From contig NC_092334.1 of the NCBI RefSeq assembly GCF_046630445.1, forward strand, positions 187,060,501 through 187,124,500: DNA of 64,000 nucleotides, read 5' to 3'. Below are positions 35,095-48,130 of the stretch, piece after piece. The notes below the pieces were generated by a model that saw nothing but the letters and a program-made list of their open reading frames with translations, was not told the origin of the DNA and ran no database searches. Both the position numbers and the translations under genes were made by a program. How positions within the stretch are numbered: position 1 is the stretch's first letter; the number at the start of each line of letters is the position of its first letter. Source of the stretch: Rutidosis leptorrhynchoides (Eukaryota > Streptophyta > Magnoliopsida > Asterales > Asteraceae).

Positions 35095-35539
35095 AAACTA
35101 ATTAAAGCCGATAAAATTTGCCGTGATTGTAAAATAAATTTAGCCGGAGAAATATTTAAAATTGATTTGATACCCGTAGAATTATGAAGTTTTGATGTAA
35201 TAGTCGGCATGGACTGGATGTCCAAAATAAGAGCTGAAGTTGTGTGTGCCAAGAAGGCAATTTGCATTCCTCGTAAGGATACAATGTTAGTAATGATTTA
35301 TGGAGAGAATGGTAACTCAAAGCTAAAACTCATTAGTTGCTTGAAAGTCTAAAAGTGCTTGAAGAAAGGGTGATATCTTAGCACATGTTAATAAAGTCGA
35401 AATGAAGGAAAAAGAGAAGAGCATCAATGACGTGCCTGTGGCAAGAGATTTTCCTGAAATCTTTCCGGAAGAGTTGTCGGGATTACCTCCATTTAGATCT
35501 GTAGAATTTCAAATAGATCTAGTACCAGGAGCTGCACCA
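35095..35539 (+). pseudogene. old Tekay element: protease end to RT start relic
   Basis: Starts with the LINE TSD and continues the protease ([10 protein letters not shown], a stop, SFDVIVGMDWMSKIRAEVVC), then, across a frameshift near 35370, [20 protein letters not shown] and [13 protein letters not shown], matching the intact element up to the RT N-terminus. Cut at 35539 by an insertion that duplicated CACCA (35535-35539 and 61162-61166). Fragment 4 of 5. Confidence 0.88.
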
Positions 35540-35709
35540 TGTGACGACCCGAAAATTTTTGACCAAATTTAAACTTAATCTTTATATGATTTCGACACGA
35601 TAAGCAAAGTCTGTAATGTTGAGTCTCAAAAAGTTTTGGAACTATATTCATGTAATCAATTACCCTTCGACTATTCCCAACGATTCATGAACAATTATAT
35701 TTAACTTGA

Positions 35710-35776
<67 letters not shown>

Positions 35777-36760
35777 TCTTCAACATTAACAATGTATTAC
35801 GTGTATGATACCGTACATTAAACTTTTTGGTGTCCATATCTGTTTGATATATTGAAATATCAAAGATAAAAGATAATGTCAAACGATTGAATTAAAAAAT
35901 ATTTATCAAGTCCCTTAAGAATTATGATATTTTTACGGGTCTCTGTTACGAGGTCCACGTTGATTTGAGAAATTGTTCCCTTTTAACGATATTCGGAATA
36001 ATTGATAAAGTAATCTATAAGTGAGAACAAAGTGGCAAATAACGAGAGTTAGATAAAAGTTAGTGGGGAACTAAAGTTCATAATATTCAATTGATTAGTT
36101 TCAAATGTGCGGAAATGTTTTTCGATTCAATAGAATTTGATTATTAAAATGTTTTTGTTTAAGTAACATATTTTGAATATATACAATAGGTTGGAATATT
36201 AATTATTAAATATATAAATAGCTCGCAACGTGTATTTAAAACATGTTTATAAATATTATATATATGATTTCAAATTAATTAAGTAAACGATAATAACATT
36301 TGTTTATTGATTCGATTAATATTTAAATAAGTTAATTAGAATGTATGATAAGTTAAAATAAATATTGGCGCATAAATGAATTATATCAAACTAAGTTCTA
36401 GAGCGTAAACGTTTAGTGATATAATAATTTCTATTATTTAAACGATTTTAAATTATATATATTAAACTTTGAAATATAATTAGTTTTTGAAAAACTAAAT
36501 ATTATATTAGTAAATAAATATTTCTAAAATATATAAATTATATTTATAAATGAAAATATATTTATATTTTACAAAGTGATAAAATATAATATTAACTTAG
36601 TCATAAAACGTTTTGATTTAAAATAATATTATTATATATATTAATAAATAACGAGACGATGATTTAAAGAAGCAAATGACCATAACACTCGAACGTTCAA
36701 GTAACACTCTGAGTGATATAGGTTATTTAGGAATTAAGTCTATATTTTGACAAGGGTATG
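35540..36760 (+). repeat. outer LTR, 5' part
   Basis: Homologous over its first ~170 bp to the LTR starting at 36761 (TGTGACGACCCGAAAATTT, ACGATAAGCAAAGTCTGTAA), then AT-rich with an (AT)n array at 35715-35774. No gene. Confidence 0.75.
35715..35774. repeat. (AT)n microsatellite
   Basis: 30 AT units in the outer LTR. Confidence 0.95.
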
Positions 36761-36933
36761 TGTGACGACCCGAAAATTTCCGACCAAATTTAAACTTGAT
36801 CTTTATATAATTCTGACACGATAAGCAAAGTCTGTAAGGTTGGGTCTCAAAAATTTTGATCTATTTTCGTACATTCATTTGAATTCAACTATTCTCGAAT
36901 TCACGAACAACTAATTGTAAATAGATATGTATG

Positions 36934-36986
<53 letters not shown>

Positions 36987-37569
36987 AAATTTAAATATAA
37001 TTTGAAATATTATATTATTTAGCTATTAGAATTTATTTTGTAAAATAAAATAAAATAAGATATAATAAAATTTATTATTTAAAATGAATCTATATATGGG
37101 TATAAAAGTTTATTGAATATATTAATTAATTGTAATACTCGGTTGGCATTTCGTTGGTGTTCATATAAATCTAGTGCGAAATTATGAAGATTAAAATGAA
37201 AGATAGTCCGTAAATGGATTACAAAGATTATAGGTTTGACAGGAATATGATTACCTTTTTAGTTTAAATTTTAGTACTCCGTATATATTACTTAGAAATA
37301 AAAACAAAATATTAGACGAATCTTTCTGATCAGGTTTCATGCAGTTAATGACCAGAATAAATAAATGGACTTAATGTAAAAATTGGAAAATTATTCTGAA
37401 AACTTTTATGTTTAACTGATTAGCAATGGACACGATATAACACTGCGTGATTTGATAATAAGCCAATTCATCCGGCGGCTTAACTGTGGCACATTCTATG
37501 ATTTTTATTAATCACTGCTTTACTTTTGTTTTTGTCTTTCACTAACCACCATATAACATATAATATATA
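36761..37569 (+). repeat. inner LTR, 5' part
   Basis: Starts TGTGACGACCCGAAAATTTC. Beyond an (AT)n array (36938-36983) it parallels the 18619 LTR (TAATACTCGGTTGGCATTTC; GATCAGGTTTC; AATAAATGGACTTAATG). It is interrupted at 37569 by the Athila element and resumes at 54614. No gene. Confidence 0.8.
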
Positions 37570-39534
37570 TGATAATGCTAAAAACGAACATATATTTCAT
37601 AGCATTATCCCTCAAGAAAGACAAGCTTTTAGTTGCAATTGTTCTATTTACAAGTGATATTCGTTTAAATAATAAAAGGTGAAGACAAAAGACAGATTCG
37701 ACGAATTGAAGACGCAAACGACCAAAAAGCTCAAAAGTACAAAATACAATCAAAGAGGTTCCAATTATTGATAAGAAACGTCTCAAAATTACAAAAGTAC
37801 AAGACGCAAAACGCAACGTACAAGATATTAAATTGTACGTAAGGACGTTCGAAAATCTGGAACCGGGACCAGAGTCAACTCTCAACGCTCGACGCAACGG
37901 ACTAAAAATTACAAGTTAACTATGCACATGAATATAATATAATATATAATTAATTCTTAAAATTAATATATATATTATATTATATTATAAAACTGTCGGC
38001 ACAAGAAAACAACCACATGTGAGCCTCCCCAGCTGGCAATGCGATCGCATGGCCTTGAAGGGCAAAACTCATGCGATCGTATGAGCCTCTTTTCCAGCCC
38101 ACATGCCTATAAAAATCGAGCTTTGGTGCAACATAAAACACATCTTTTTCCTTCTTCATTCATCAACGTATATGTATATATATTTATATTATAATTTTAA
38201 TTTTAATTTTAGTTTCCAATAATAAGGGTATGTTAGCGAATGTTGTAAGGGTGTAAGTTGAAATTCTGTCCGTGTAACGCTACGCTATTTTTAATCATTG
38301 TAAGTTATGTTCAACCTTTTTAATTTAATGTCTCGTAGCTCAGTTATTATTATGCTTATTTAAAACGAAGTAATCATGATGTTGGGCTAAAAATACTAAA
38401 ATTGGGTAATTGGGCTTTGTACCATAATTGGAGTTTGGACAAAAGAACGACACTTGTGGAAATTAGACTATGGGCTATTAATGGGCTTTATATTTGTTTA
38501 ACTAAATGATAGTTTGTTAATTTTAATATAAAGATTTACAATTGGACATACCTATAAATAACCATATACACTCAATCGAACACGATGGGCGGGGTATTTA
38601 TATGTACGAATAATCGTTCATTTAACCGGACACGGGAATTGATTAATAGTCTATGGAATTATTAAAACAGGGGTGAAATTATGTACAAGGACACTTGGCG
38701 TAATTGTTAACAAAGTATTAAAACCTTGGGTTACATGCAGTCGATAACCTGGTGTAATTATTAAACAAAGTATTAAAACCTTGTTACAGTTTAAGTCCCT
38801 AATTAGTTGGAATATTTGACTTCGGGTATAAGGATAATTTGACGAGGATACTCGCACTTTATATTTATGACTGATGGAGTGTTATGGACAAAAACCAGAC
38901 GGACATATCGAATAATCCAGGACAAAGGACAATTAACCCATGGGCATAAAACTAAAATCAACACGTCAAACATCATGATTACGGAAGTTTAAATAAGCAT
39001 AATCCCTTTATTTTCATATTTAATTGCACTTCTAATTATCGCACTTTTATTTATTGTCATTGTATTTAATTGCACTTTTAATTATCGTACTTTTGAATTA
39101 TCGCAATTTTATTTTATCGCACTTTTATTTATCGCAATCGTTATTTACTTTACGCTTTAAATTAAGTCTTTTATTTATTTAATATTTTACATTAGGTTTT
39201 AACTGCGACTAAAGTTTTAAAAATCGACAAACCGGTCATTAAACGGTAAAAACCCCCCTTTATAATAATAATATTACTTATATATATATTTGTATTTTTA
39301 TAAATTTAAAACTAATATAGCGTTAAGCTTGTTTAAAAGATTCCCTGTGGAACGAACCGGACTTACTAAAAACTACACTACTGTACGATTAGGTACACTG
39401 CCTATAAGTGTTGTAGCAAGGTTTAGGTATATCCATTCTATAAATAAATAAATATCTTGTGTAAAATTGTATCATATTTAATAGTATTTCGTTGTAAAAA
39501 TAAAGCTATTTCATATACACCTCGCATAACATCA
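37570..39534 (+). repeat. Athila 5' LTR (1965 bp)
   Basis: Same length as the 3' LTR. Contains the palindrome pair at 38039-38085 and TATAAAAA at 38108-38115, with an ACATAAAACACATC leader downstream. The conserved block CTGTGGAACGAACC ... GGTACACTGCC lies near its end and is recognisable in the other Athila-like LTR (about 61640-61720, minus). ORFs at 37520-37897 and 38651-38857 are not genes. Confidence 0.93.
38038..38115 (+). promoter_or_regulatory. palindrome pair plus TATA box, Athila 5' LTR
   Basis: Two copies of the ATGCGATCGCAT-type palindrome (38039-38050 and, with one C-to-T change, 38068-38085), then TATAAAAA at 38108-38115, 22 bp after the second. The 3' LTR has both palindromes perfect, so this copy has decayed slightly. 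Confidence 0.75.
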
Positions 39535-39542
39535 AGTATTTT

Positions 39543-39560
39543 TGGCGCCGCTGCCGGGGA
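39543..39560 (+). promoter_or_regulatory. Athila primer-binding site
   Basis: TGGCGCCGCTGCCGGGGA, 8 nt after the LTR. One base from the TGGCGCCGTTGCCGGGGA PBS that I associate with tRNA-Asp in Athila-type elements. Confidence 0.88.
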
Positions 39561-41005
39561 TCAATTCAGCTTAAAAGCCGGAAGCGCAACGCTAATATAA
39601 AAAAAAGATTTTTATTTTTAAGTTTACTTTTATAAAAAAATTCGCTTTTGTAAAAATACGTTTTAAATATTCTAAAATATAAAAAGAAAAACAAAAATAT
39701 AAATATTTTTAAGAGTTTGTTAAATATATAAGTTCTATAAAAATTTCTTTAATTTTATTTTGTAAAAAAATTATAAGTTTTATTTGTATATTTTATAAAT
39801 TATAAACACAACAAAACAGAAAAAAAATATTAAAACTCGAGGCCCGTACTGTAGCAGCCCGTAACCTGGCCCAAAATCCTAGCTCATGCGATCGCCTTAG
39901 CCCGAAGGCAAAATCTCATGCGATCGCATGAGAGTGTCTGACACGCCAACTGTAGCCCTGAATCAGCATTAATTACGGAGTTTATTTATATTATTATTAC
40001 TTTAACCCTAATTAGGTTATATTAATTTATTATTTAGTTTTAGTTTTTATTTTTAATTTATATTATTTAGTTTATTTAGTTTTAATAAATTATAAAATTA
40101 ATAGTTTTATAAAATAAATAATATAAAAATAATATTTTAATAAAAATTGTACTTTTTACAACTTTTAGTATATTTTTATATTTTGTTCCTTTTAATTATT
40201 TTAGCGTAATTTTTGTATTTTTCGCTAATTTTTAGTTTTTAAGACATAGTTTTTGCCATAGTTATTTTTATTTCTAGATTTTTAGGTTTTGCCGTAAAAT
40301 CCCTTAAGTGCTTTTTCTTTAGACTAAGATTTAGGTGCTTTAGAATTTTGCGACGCCGTTCTAAGTTTTTAGTACCTTTTTAAGATATTGCCATTTGGGA
40401 TATAGTTTTACTTGTAAGCTTTAATATTTTTAGACGCAACTTTTAATTCTTAGTTTTTAGTTCCTTTTTAAGTTTCGACGCGCTACTTTCTTATTTTTAT
40501 TTTTCGACGCCTTTTACCTATGTATCAATTATCACTCCAATTAGTAATCTCAATTTGCAATTTTAATTTTAAGTTAGTGATAATAATAAGGTTGGGTTAG
40601 TCGAGTATTTTAAAGTTTTATAAGTCACTCTTTTTCTTTCTTATTTCTCCAATTTTAATTTTAATTCCGACGCGCTCTTTTTCTTTCTTATTTCTCGCCA
40701 TTCTAGTTTTTAGGACTTAGAATTTTCTCTATTTCTTATCTAAATTTCTTTAAATTACAAAAATTTATTTTAAGTAGTTAAATTGATAGACATCAAAATT
40801 TTCTGGTTCGTAGTAATAGTTGGATTTGTACGTGGACCGGGTTATTGGAGCCAAACAGTACTCAATTATATTGAGACCAAACGAATCCTGCCCCTCTGCT
40901 GCATCTTTTGGCTATTCAAAACGTGGGCAAAATCAGAAAAGTCTATTAATTGGATAACTTATATAATTTTTCTTTCTTTTTAAAAACTAATAGGATATTC
41001 CGTGA
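39561..41005 (+). other. Athila leader
   Basis: About 1.45 kb, AT-rich, no supported gene. Contains the third palindrome pair (39883-39932) and, near 40800-40870, ACGTGGACCGGGTTATTGGA, conserved-looking leader sequence. The ORF at 40783-40983 is likely chance. Confidence 0.6.
39883..39932 (+). promoter_or_regulatory. palindrome pair in the Athila leader
   Basis: CTCATGCGATCGCC (39883-39896, one arm decayed) and CTCATGCGATCGCATGAG (39915-39932, perfect). No convincing TATA box at the usual distance; TTTATTTATATT lies about 50 bp on. Confidence 0.6.
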
Positions 41006-43447
41006 ATGCACCGAGCAAGACGTTCACCACCTTTTGTACGTTCACCACCTGTAACTCGATCAAGACATCTAGCAAATATTGTCGCCGTTGATTTTTCTTT
41101 AGAATCGTCATCCAGTCGACCAGTTACTCCAATTCAAATTTCCGATAATCCATTTTTTGAACCCGACCTCACAATTGAGAATCCGGAGAATATTCTAGGA
41201 CGATTTCGAGATCCTGAACCACTAATCTTTCCTCCGGAACCACCAATCATTCAAACAGAGATTGTTGAGGAACCAACCATTAAATCAGAATCCTCTAGTG
41301 ATTCAGATTCAACAAATTCAATTATGGAGAATCTGGAACCTTTAAGTATGGAAGACCGAATGAGAGCAAAACGCACTGGCCAAGGTCACGCAATTACTCA
41401 TCCAGACATTACTGTGCCAGATTATGAAATCAAAGGACAAATTCTACATATGGTGACTAATCAATGCCAATTTAGTGGTGCGCCGAAGGAAGATCCAAAT
41501 GAAAATCTTCGTACCTTTAATAGGATCTGTACACTATTTAAAATTCGAGAAGTGGAGGATGAACAGATATATCTCATGTTATTTCCCTGGACTTTAAAGG
41601 GAGAAGCCAAAGATTGGTTGGAATCGTTACCTGAAGGGGCGATTGATACATGGGACGTTTTAGTTGAAAATTTTCTTAAACAATTCTTTCCGGCGTCTAA
41701 AGCCGTAAGACTTCAAGGAGAAATTGTTACGTTCACACAGAAGCCAAATGAAACTCTATATGAGGCATGGACAAGATTTGGAAAGTTATTGAGAGGATGT
41801 CCGCAACATGGTTTAGACACTTGTCAAATAGTACAAATATTCTACCAAGGATGCGACATCACTACAAGAAAAGACATAGATATAGCAGCTGGTGGTTCAT
41901 TATTATGAAAACAGAAACTGATGCTTATAAAATTATTGATAACACTGCTTCCCACTCACATGAGTGGCACCAAGAAAAAGATATCGTTAGATCATCTAAA
42001 GCAGCTAGAGCCGATTCTAGCCATGACTTAGATTCCATTTCTGCAAAGATAGATGCTGTCGAGAGACGAATGGAAAAGATGACTAAAGATATCCACTCAA
42101 TACGAATTAGTTGTGAGCAGTGTGGATGACCACATTTGACAAAAGATTGTCTCAGTATTGAACTAACAATGGAACAAAGAGAGAATGTTTCATATCTAAA
42201 CCAAAGGCCTGGAAATAATTATCAGAATAATTATCAACCGCCAAGAATGATTTACAATCAAAACGAGAATTATAATTGAAATGTTCCATACAACAACCAC
42301 CAAGGTCCTAGTAATCAACAAGTATCCAACAATACTTACAATCAGCAAAGACCTAATTTTCAAAAACAAACCACCACAAACCGATGATAAAAAGCTGAAT
42401 TTAGAAGATATGATGACGAAGCTAGTTGAATCTCAAACTCAGTTTTTCACATCTCAGAAACAAACCAATGAGCAAAATGCTCAAGCATTTAGAAATCAAC
42501 AAGCTTCTATTCAAAACTTGGAACAAGAAGTAAGTAACCTAGCAAGGTTAATAGGTGAAAGAAAATCGGGAAGTCTACCTAGTGATACAAATGCTAACCC
42601 CCGAAATGAAACAGCTAAAGCCATTACCACAAGAAGTGGTATTACACTTAAACCACCTGAAATACCTGTAATTTCTGATGAAGCTATTCCTACTCCACAA
42701 GAACCACAACCTGAACAAGATAAGGAAACAGAACCGGTAGTTGAAAAGGTTAATGAAGATAACACAGTTAAGGCTAAACCTTATGTTAAACCATACCAAC
42801 CACCACTTCCTTACCCGAGTAAAATGAAAAAAGAGAGACTTGAAGCCGAGCAATCCAAATTTTTGGATATATTTAAACAGATAAATGTAAATCTTCTTTT
42901 CATTGATGTGATTTCAGGAATGCCTAGATATGCTAAATTCTTGAAAGATCTAATCTTGAATAGAAAGAAAATGGAAGAACTCTCTACCGTTACTATGAAT
43001 GCAAATTGTTCTGCAGTACTGTTGAATAAGATACCAGAAAAACTATCTGATCCAGGAAATTTCACAATTCCATGTTTTCTGGGTAGTCTTAGTTCAATAG
43101 AAGCATTGGCAGACTTAGGTGCTAGTATAAATTTAATGCCGTATTCATTATATGCTAAACTAGACCTTGGAGAATTGAAACCAACACGAATAAGCATACA
43201 ACTAGCCGATCGATCAATAAAATATCCTAGAGGGATAATGGAGAACATGCTAGTTAAAGTTGGTACTTTAGTATTTCCAGTAGATTTTGTTGTTCTGGAC
43301 ATGGAAGAAGATTCTCAAGTTCCTCTCATATTAGGAAGACCATTCTTAAACACGGCTAAAGCAATGATAGACGTGTTTGGTAAGAAACTGACCCTAAGTA
43401 TAGAGGAAGAGAGTGTTACCTTTTTAGTTGATAGAGCAATGCAATAA
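41006..43447 (+). pseudogene. Athila gag and protease relic
   Basis: ATG at 41006 opens 300 codons (to 41908): an Arg-rich N-terminus, acidic linker, then the capsid-like region (NQCQFSGAPKEDPNENLRTF; LFPWTLKGEAKDWLESLPEG; EAWTRFGKLLRGCPQHGL). A frameshift at about 41905 moves gag to 41767-42129, which ends at a TGA inside a zinc knuckle (CEQCG then PHLTKDC). Another stop lies at 42278. From 42281 the frame is open to 43447: Gln/Asn-rich linker, coiled-coil-like helix (QNLEQEVSNLARLIGERK), then the aspartic protease with ADLGASINLMPYSL and ILGRPFLNTAKA. The active site reads DLGAS, usual for Athila. A TAA at 43445 separates it from pol. Confidence 0.9.
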
Positions 43448-46400
43448 CCGCAATCTGCAGATGATACATGTTATTATATTCAAACTATAGAATCACATGC
43501 AGAATTGTTAGAAGAATTTCCAGAATTACAAGGAACAGGAGAATGTTCTTTAGGAGAAGGAACTGAACTAATTGATGAAACCGAAATGTTAGCTACACTT
43601 ATGGCTAATGGATATGAACCAACAACAGAAGAAATTCAAATGCTAAAAGAAGAAGACAGATATCGATATAAATCATCGATAGAAGAACCACCGACATTAG
43701 AGTTAAAGCCACTTCCAAACCATTTGAAATATGCTTATTTACATGGTGAATCTGAATTACCTGTAATAATATCGTCTTCTCTTACTGAAAATGAAAAATC
43801 TCAACTCATTTCTATGTTAAAAGCTCATAAACCAGCTATTGCATGGAAGATTCATGATATTAAAGGAATAAGTCCTTCGTATTGCACACATAAAATCCTT
43901 ATGGAAGAAGGTCATAAAACGTATGTGCAACGCCAACGAAGACTCAATCCTAATATGCAAGATGTTGTTAAGAAAGAAATTATTAAACTGCTAGATGCAG
44001 GTTTAATTTATCCAATCTCTGATAGTCCATGGGTAAGCCCAGTTCAATGTGTGCCTAAGAAGGGTGGCATGATTGTCATTACAAATGAGAAAAATGAGCT
44101 TATTCCTACTAGGACTGTAACAGGATGGCGTGTTTGTATTGATTATAGAAAATTAAATGACGGCACCAGAAAAGATCACTTTCCCTTACCTTTTATTGAT
44201 CAAATGTTGGAAAGATTAGCCGGAAATAGTTACTATTGTTTTCTTGATGGTTTTTCCGGATATTTTCAAATTCCAATAGCACCCGAGGATCAAGGGAAAA
44301 CCACATTCACGTGCCCTTATGGTACTTTTGCTTACAAACGCATGCCATTTGGACTTTGCAATGCCCCTGCAACCTTTCAAAGGTGCATGATGGCGATTTT
44401 TCACGACATGATAGAAGAATACATGGAAGTTTTCATGGATGACTTTTCAGTCTTCGGTGATACTTTTGAAACATGTCTAGTTAATCTTGAACGAATGCTG
44501 ATTAGATGTGAACAATCAAATCTAGTAATTAATTGGGAGAAATGCCATTTCATGGTTAAAGAAGGCATCGTTTTTGGTCATAAAATTTCAAAGGAAGGAA
44601 TTGAAGTGGATAGAGCTAAAGTAGATGTAATTGCTAAACTTCTACATCCCACCAATGTTAGAGGAGTTAGGAGTTTTCTAGGGCATGTCGGCTTTTACCG
44701 ACGTTTCATAAAAGATTTTTCTAAAATTGCCACTCCTATGAATAAACTCCTAGAAAAAGATGCTCCATTCATCTTTTCAGATGAATGTATCAAATATTTT
44801 AATATTCTTAAAGAAAAATTCACTAATGCGCCGATCATGATAACACCAAATTGGAATCTACCATTCGAACTTATGTGCGATGCAAGTGATTTTGCAATGG
44901 GAGCCGTTTTAGGACAAAGGATTGAAAAACAATTTCAACCTATTTATTATGCTAGTAAGACGTTACAAGGAGCACAAACGAACTATACAACTACTGAAAA
45001 AGAACTCCTTGCTATTGTCTTTGATTTTGACAAATTTCGATCATATCTCGTTCTAACTAAAACGGTGGTCTATACCGACCATTCTGCTCTTAGATACCTA
45101 TTTTCAAAACAAGATGCTAAACCAAGATTAATCCGTTGGATCTTACTCTTACAAGAGTTTGATATTGAAATCCGAGATAAAAGAGGAGTAGAAAATCTCG
45201 CTGCTGATCATCTTTCTCTTCTTGAAAATCCCGAATTAGAAGTTCTAAATGAATCGGCCATACAAGACAACTTTCCTGATGAATATCTATTGAAGATAGA
45301 TTATAATGAAATTCCATGGTTTGCAGATTATGCAAACTACTTAGTATGTGGATTCCTTGAAAGAGGATTATCGTACCAAAAATGAAAGAAATTCTTCAGT
45401 GATATAAAACACTATTTCTGGGAAGATCCACATTTGTTTAAAAGTTGTCCCGATGGAATAATACGCCGATGTGTATTCGGAGATGAAGCTAGTAAAATCT
45501 TAAACCATTGTCACACAGGACCGACAGGAGGGCATTATGGGCCTCAACTCACAGCAAGAAAAGTTTATGATGCTGGATTCTATTGGCCTACAATTTACAA
45601 AGACGCACACCTTCTTTGAAAATCCTGTGATGCTTGTCAAAGGGCTGGAAAAATAAGTCAACGTGATGAAATTCCACAAAATGTCATTCAAGTATGTGAA
45701 GTATTTGACATTTGGGGTATTGACTTTATGGGTCCATTTCCAAAATCTCATAATAATCTATATATTCTCGTAGCCATTGATTATGTATCTAAATGGGCGG
45801 AAGCACAAGCTCTCCCAACTAACGAAGCATGAGTTGTAGTCAACGTTTTAAAACGTCTTTTTGCAAGGTTCGGAACACCTAAAGCTTTAATAAGTGATCG
45901 GGGAACTCATTTTTGCAATAATCAACTTGAGAAAGTTCTTAAAAGATATGGAGTAACTCATAAAATCTCCACTGCTTATCATCCACAAACAAGTGGACAA
46001 GTTGAAAATACCAATCGAGCTTTAAAACGTATTCTAGAAAAAACCGTAGGATCAAATCCGAAGGAATGGTCCATAAAATTGAAGGATGCACTCTGGGCTT
46101 TTAGAACAGCCTACAAAACTCTAATTGGAACCACACCTTTTAAACTCGTTTAAGGAAAAGCATGTCATCTTCCAGTAGAAATTGAACACAAAGCATTTTG
46201 GGCTTTGAAGACATGTAATCTTGATTTACATGAAGCTGGACGTCTACGGTTAAGTTAATTAAATGAATTAGAAGAATTAAGACATGAAGCATACGAAAAT
46301 TCGTTAATCTATAAGGAAAGAACAAAGAAATGGCATGATAAAAGAATCAGAAGTTCAAAAGAATTTAAAGAAGGAGAAAGAGTTCTTCTTTTCAATTCAC

Positions 46401-46606
46401 GATTCAAGCTATTTCCTGGAAAATTGAAATCAAGATGGTCTGGACCATTCATAGTCAAAAGAGTTTTCCCGTACGGAACAGTAGAATTGATAAATTCCAA
46501 TGGGATTGAATTTAAGGTTAATGGTCACAGAGTTAAACATTACATAGATAGTCCAATAGAAGTTGACAACGAAGTTAATCACAATTTCGATACCACAACT
46601 AACTAA
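43448..46606 (+). pseudogene. Athila pol relic: RT, RNase H, integrase
   Basis: The largest frame (43505-45385, 626 codons) holds RT with [44 protein letters not shown] and catalytic FMDDF (about 44430-44447), then RNase H ([24 protein letters not shown]). A TGA at 45383 interrupts before integrase. The H-H-C-C finger lies at about 45505-45650 ([19 protein letters not shown], with a stop between). The core has IDFMGP (45719), [10 protein letters not shown] (45895) and a Glu near 46007. Stops at about 45617, 45829, 46151 and 46256. The C-terminal part ([19 protein letters not shown]) ends at 46606. No chromodomain, as expected for Athila. Confidence 0.92.
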
Positions 46607-46776
46607 GTGTGGGAGAATCAAGTTTTTAAGGATAATATGTATTTCTGTTAGAGTTAGATTTTCTGTTTTCGTGTAGTTCTCGAAAATGGAACCCGAATGG
46701 TCTTTCCCTAGCAGACCCTAAAGAACTAGTCTTCTCCCCCTATTCTGAATTTTTATTTTTTTTAGGTTTTTACGAA
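46607..46776 (+). other. spacer with polypurine-like sequence after pol
   Basis: AAGTGTGGGAGAATCAAG just after the pol stop (46605-46622) closely resembles the real polypurine tract near 52634, perhaps an internal second tract. No gene. Confidence 0.5.
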
Positions 46777-47194
46777 ATGAAGACTTCCTGTGAACTAAAC
46801 CATGGTCTAATGCTACACGCTTTGATTACTAAACGTAATAATGACACACTTCCGAGTGAACTGGTATCAGTAATCAGAGAAAAATTGGACGGAGTAAGAA
46901 AAGAATCCAGATGCGAAAATAATAAGTTACAATTTGGTAAAGGAAAATCAAAATCCGCAGCAAAAAGTAGAGAACGACAGCTTTGAAAGATATCACAAAT
47001 GCGGAAAATGGTCACACGAAGGTAAATGTTCAAATAATCAAACCTATTCAAACACCGAATTTGTTACTTTTTGCAGAGATGGACCGTTCATATGTTTAGG
47101 AGAAAAAACGTTGAATGCTCGAGGTTACGCCTATGTAGCTATGAAAAACCAATTAGTCCGACTATCTTATGAGTGGGCTAGAGCATATCACTAA
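46777..47194 (+). pseudogene. small Cys/His-rich ORF relic between pol and env-like region
   Basis: Two overlapping frames (46777-46986 and 46934-47194) look like one protein broken by a frameshift near 46940. The second half contains a knuckle-like YHKCGKWSHEGKCSNN and further cysteines (FCRDGPFICLG), ending YVAMKNQLVRLSYEWARAYH. I do not recognise a named family. It may bind zinc or RNA. The first half is basic. Confidence 0.5.
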
Positions 47195-48130
47195 GAAATC
47201 TATTTCTCACAGGTAAGTATGTACAGTTTTTATTTTTATTTTTATTTTTAACCTTTTGATAATAAACGCTAATTTGTTCGCTATAAAGTATTAAATTGGT
47301 ATTCAATAAAATTAGGTCTTGCGACCGAAATTATTGATATCATACAAAAATTTATTACATCACTGCGAAATTTACCGTTTATTCTTAAGGTATAAATATC
47401 TTTAATCAATCAACCCAAAATATTTCAAAAATTCTTCATGAGTTAAATTAGGTCGTTGAACCAAAATTACTTTACTGAAAAGAGGGGCGTATATTTTTGA
47501 TAATATATGATTGATTAAAGTGAGATAAAAGACCAAAAAGATTTTTAATTTTATTTTTACCTTGTTTTTAAAATTAAAATATAAATATTAAATTAATATT
47601 GTAAACTTCTTTAAAATTGTAAATATTTGAAAAATTAATATTTTTAATATAAGTTTGTATGTTTAAAAACAAAAATATAATATAAGTTTGGTGTGAATTT
47701 TTTATTTTTAAAATATGAATTTTATTTTAATTTTATGCATTTTAAATTTAAGTGTGGTGTGAATTTAAAAACGAAAAATTACTTTATTACGCTAAGTTAA
47801 AAATATGATTTTTAAAATTCGTCGTGAGTTGAAGACTAGGTCTTTGAAACGAAATTGCTCTACCCAAGGAAGGGACGAGAACTTTTATCATCATTATTTT
47901 TAATCTTATTGAATTAAAGTATGCCAAAAATATTAAAAAACCCAAAAATCTTTACTTTAAAATCGCGCTTTGAATTGACAAATTTTAAAATTTTGTCGAG
48001 GGACAGACTAGGACATCGATCCGAAACGCCCTCATCCTAAACAGAAACAAATTTTTAAAATTTTATTAATTTTATGTTTTATAAAGTATAAGGTTTTATA
48101 TAAAAAAAAGTGAAAACACTGTAGCCGGCA
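47195..48130 (+). repeat. Athila non-coding region with diverged repeats
   Basis: No gene. A loose motif (TAGGTC-N-TTGAACCGAAATT, then a GGGACG-type purine patch) occurs near 47321, 47446, 47834 and 48006, and again near 51226. Copies differ strongly and spacing is uneven (125-390 bp). Confidence 0.5.

Noticed and set aside
36756..36760. GTATG before the inner LTR as a TSD with GTATG at 61584 or near 61011.
   Set aside because: Neither copy follows an LTR end of the inner unit; the match is chance for a 5-mer.
37520..37897. 125-codon minus-strand ORF in the Athila LTR (and its copy at 52632-52976).
   Set aside because: Present only because the LTR is duplicated; no domain and antisense to the element.
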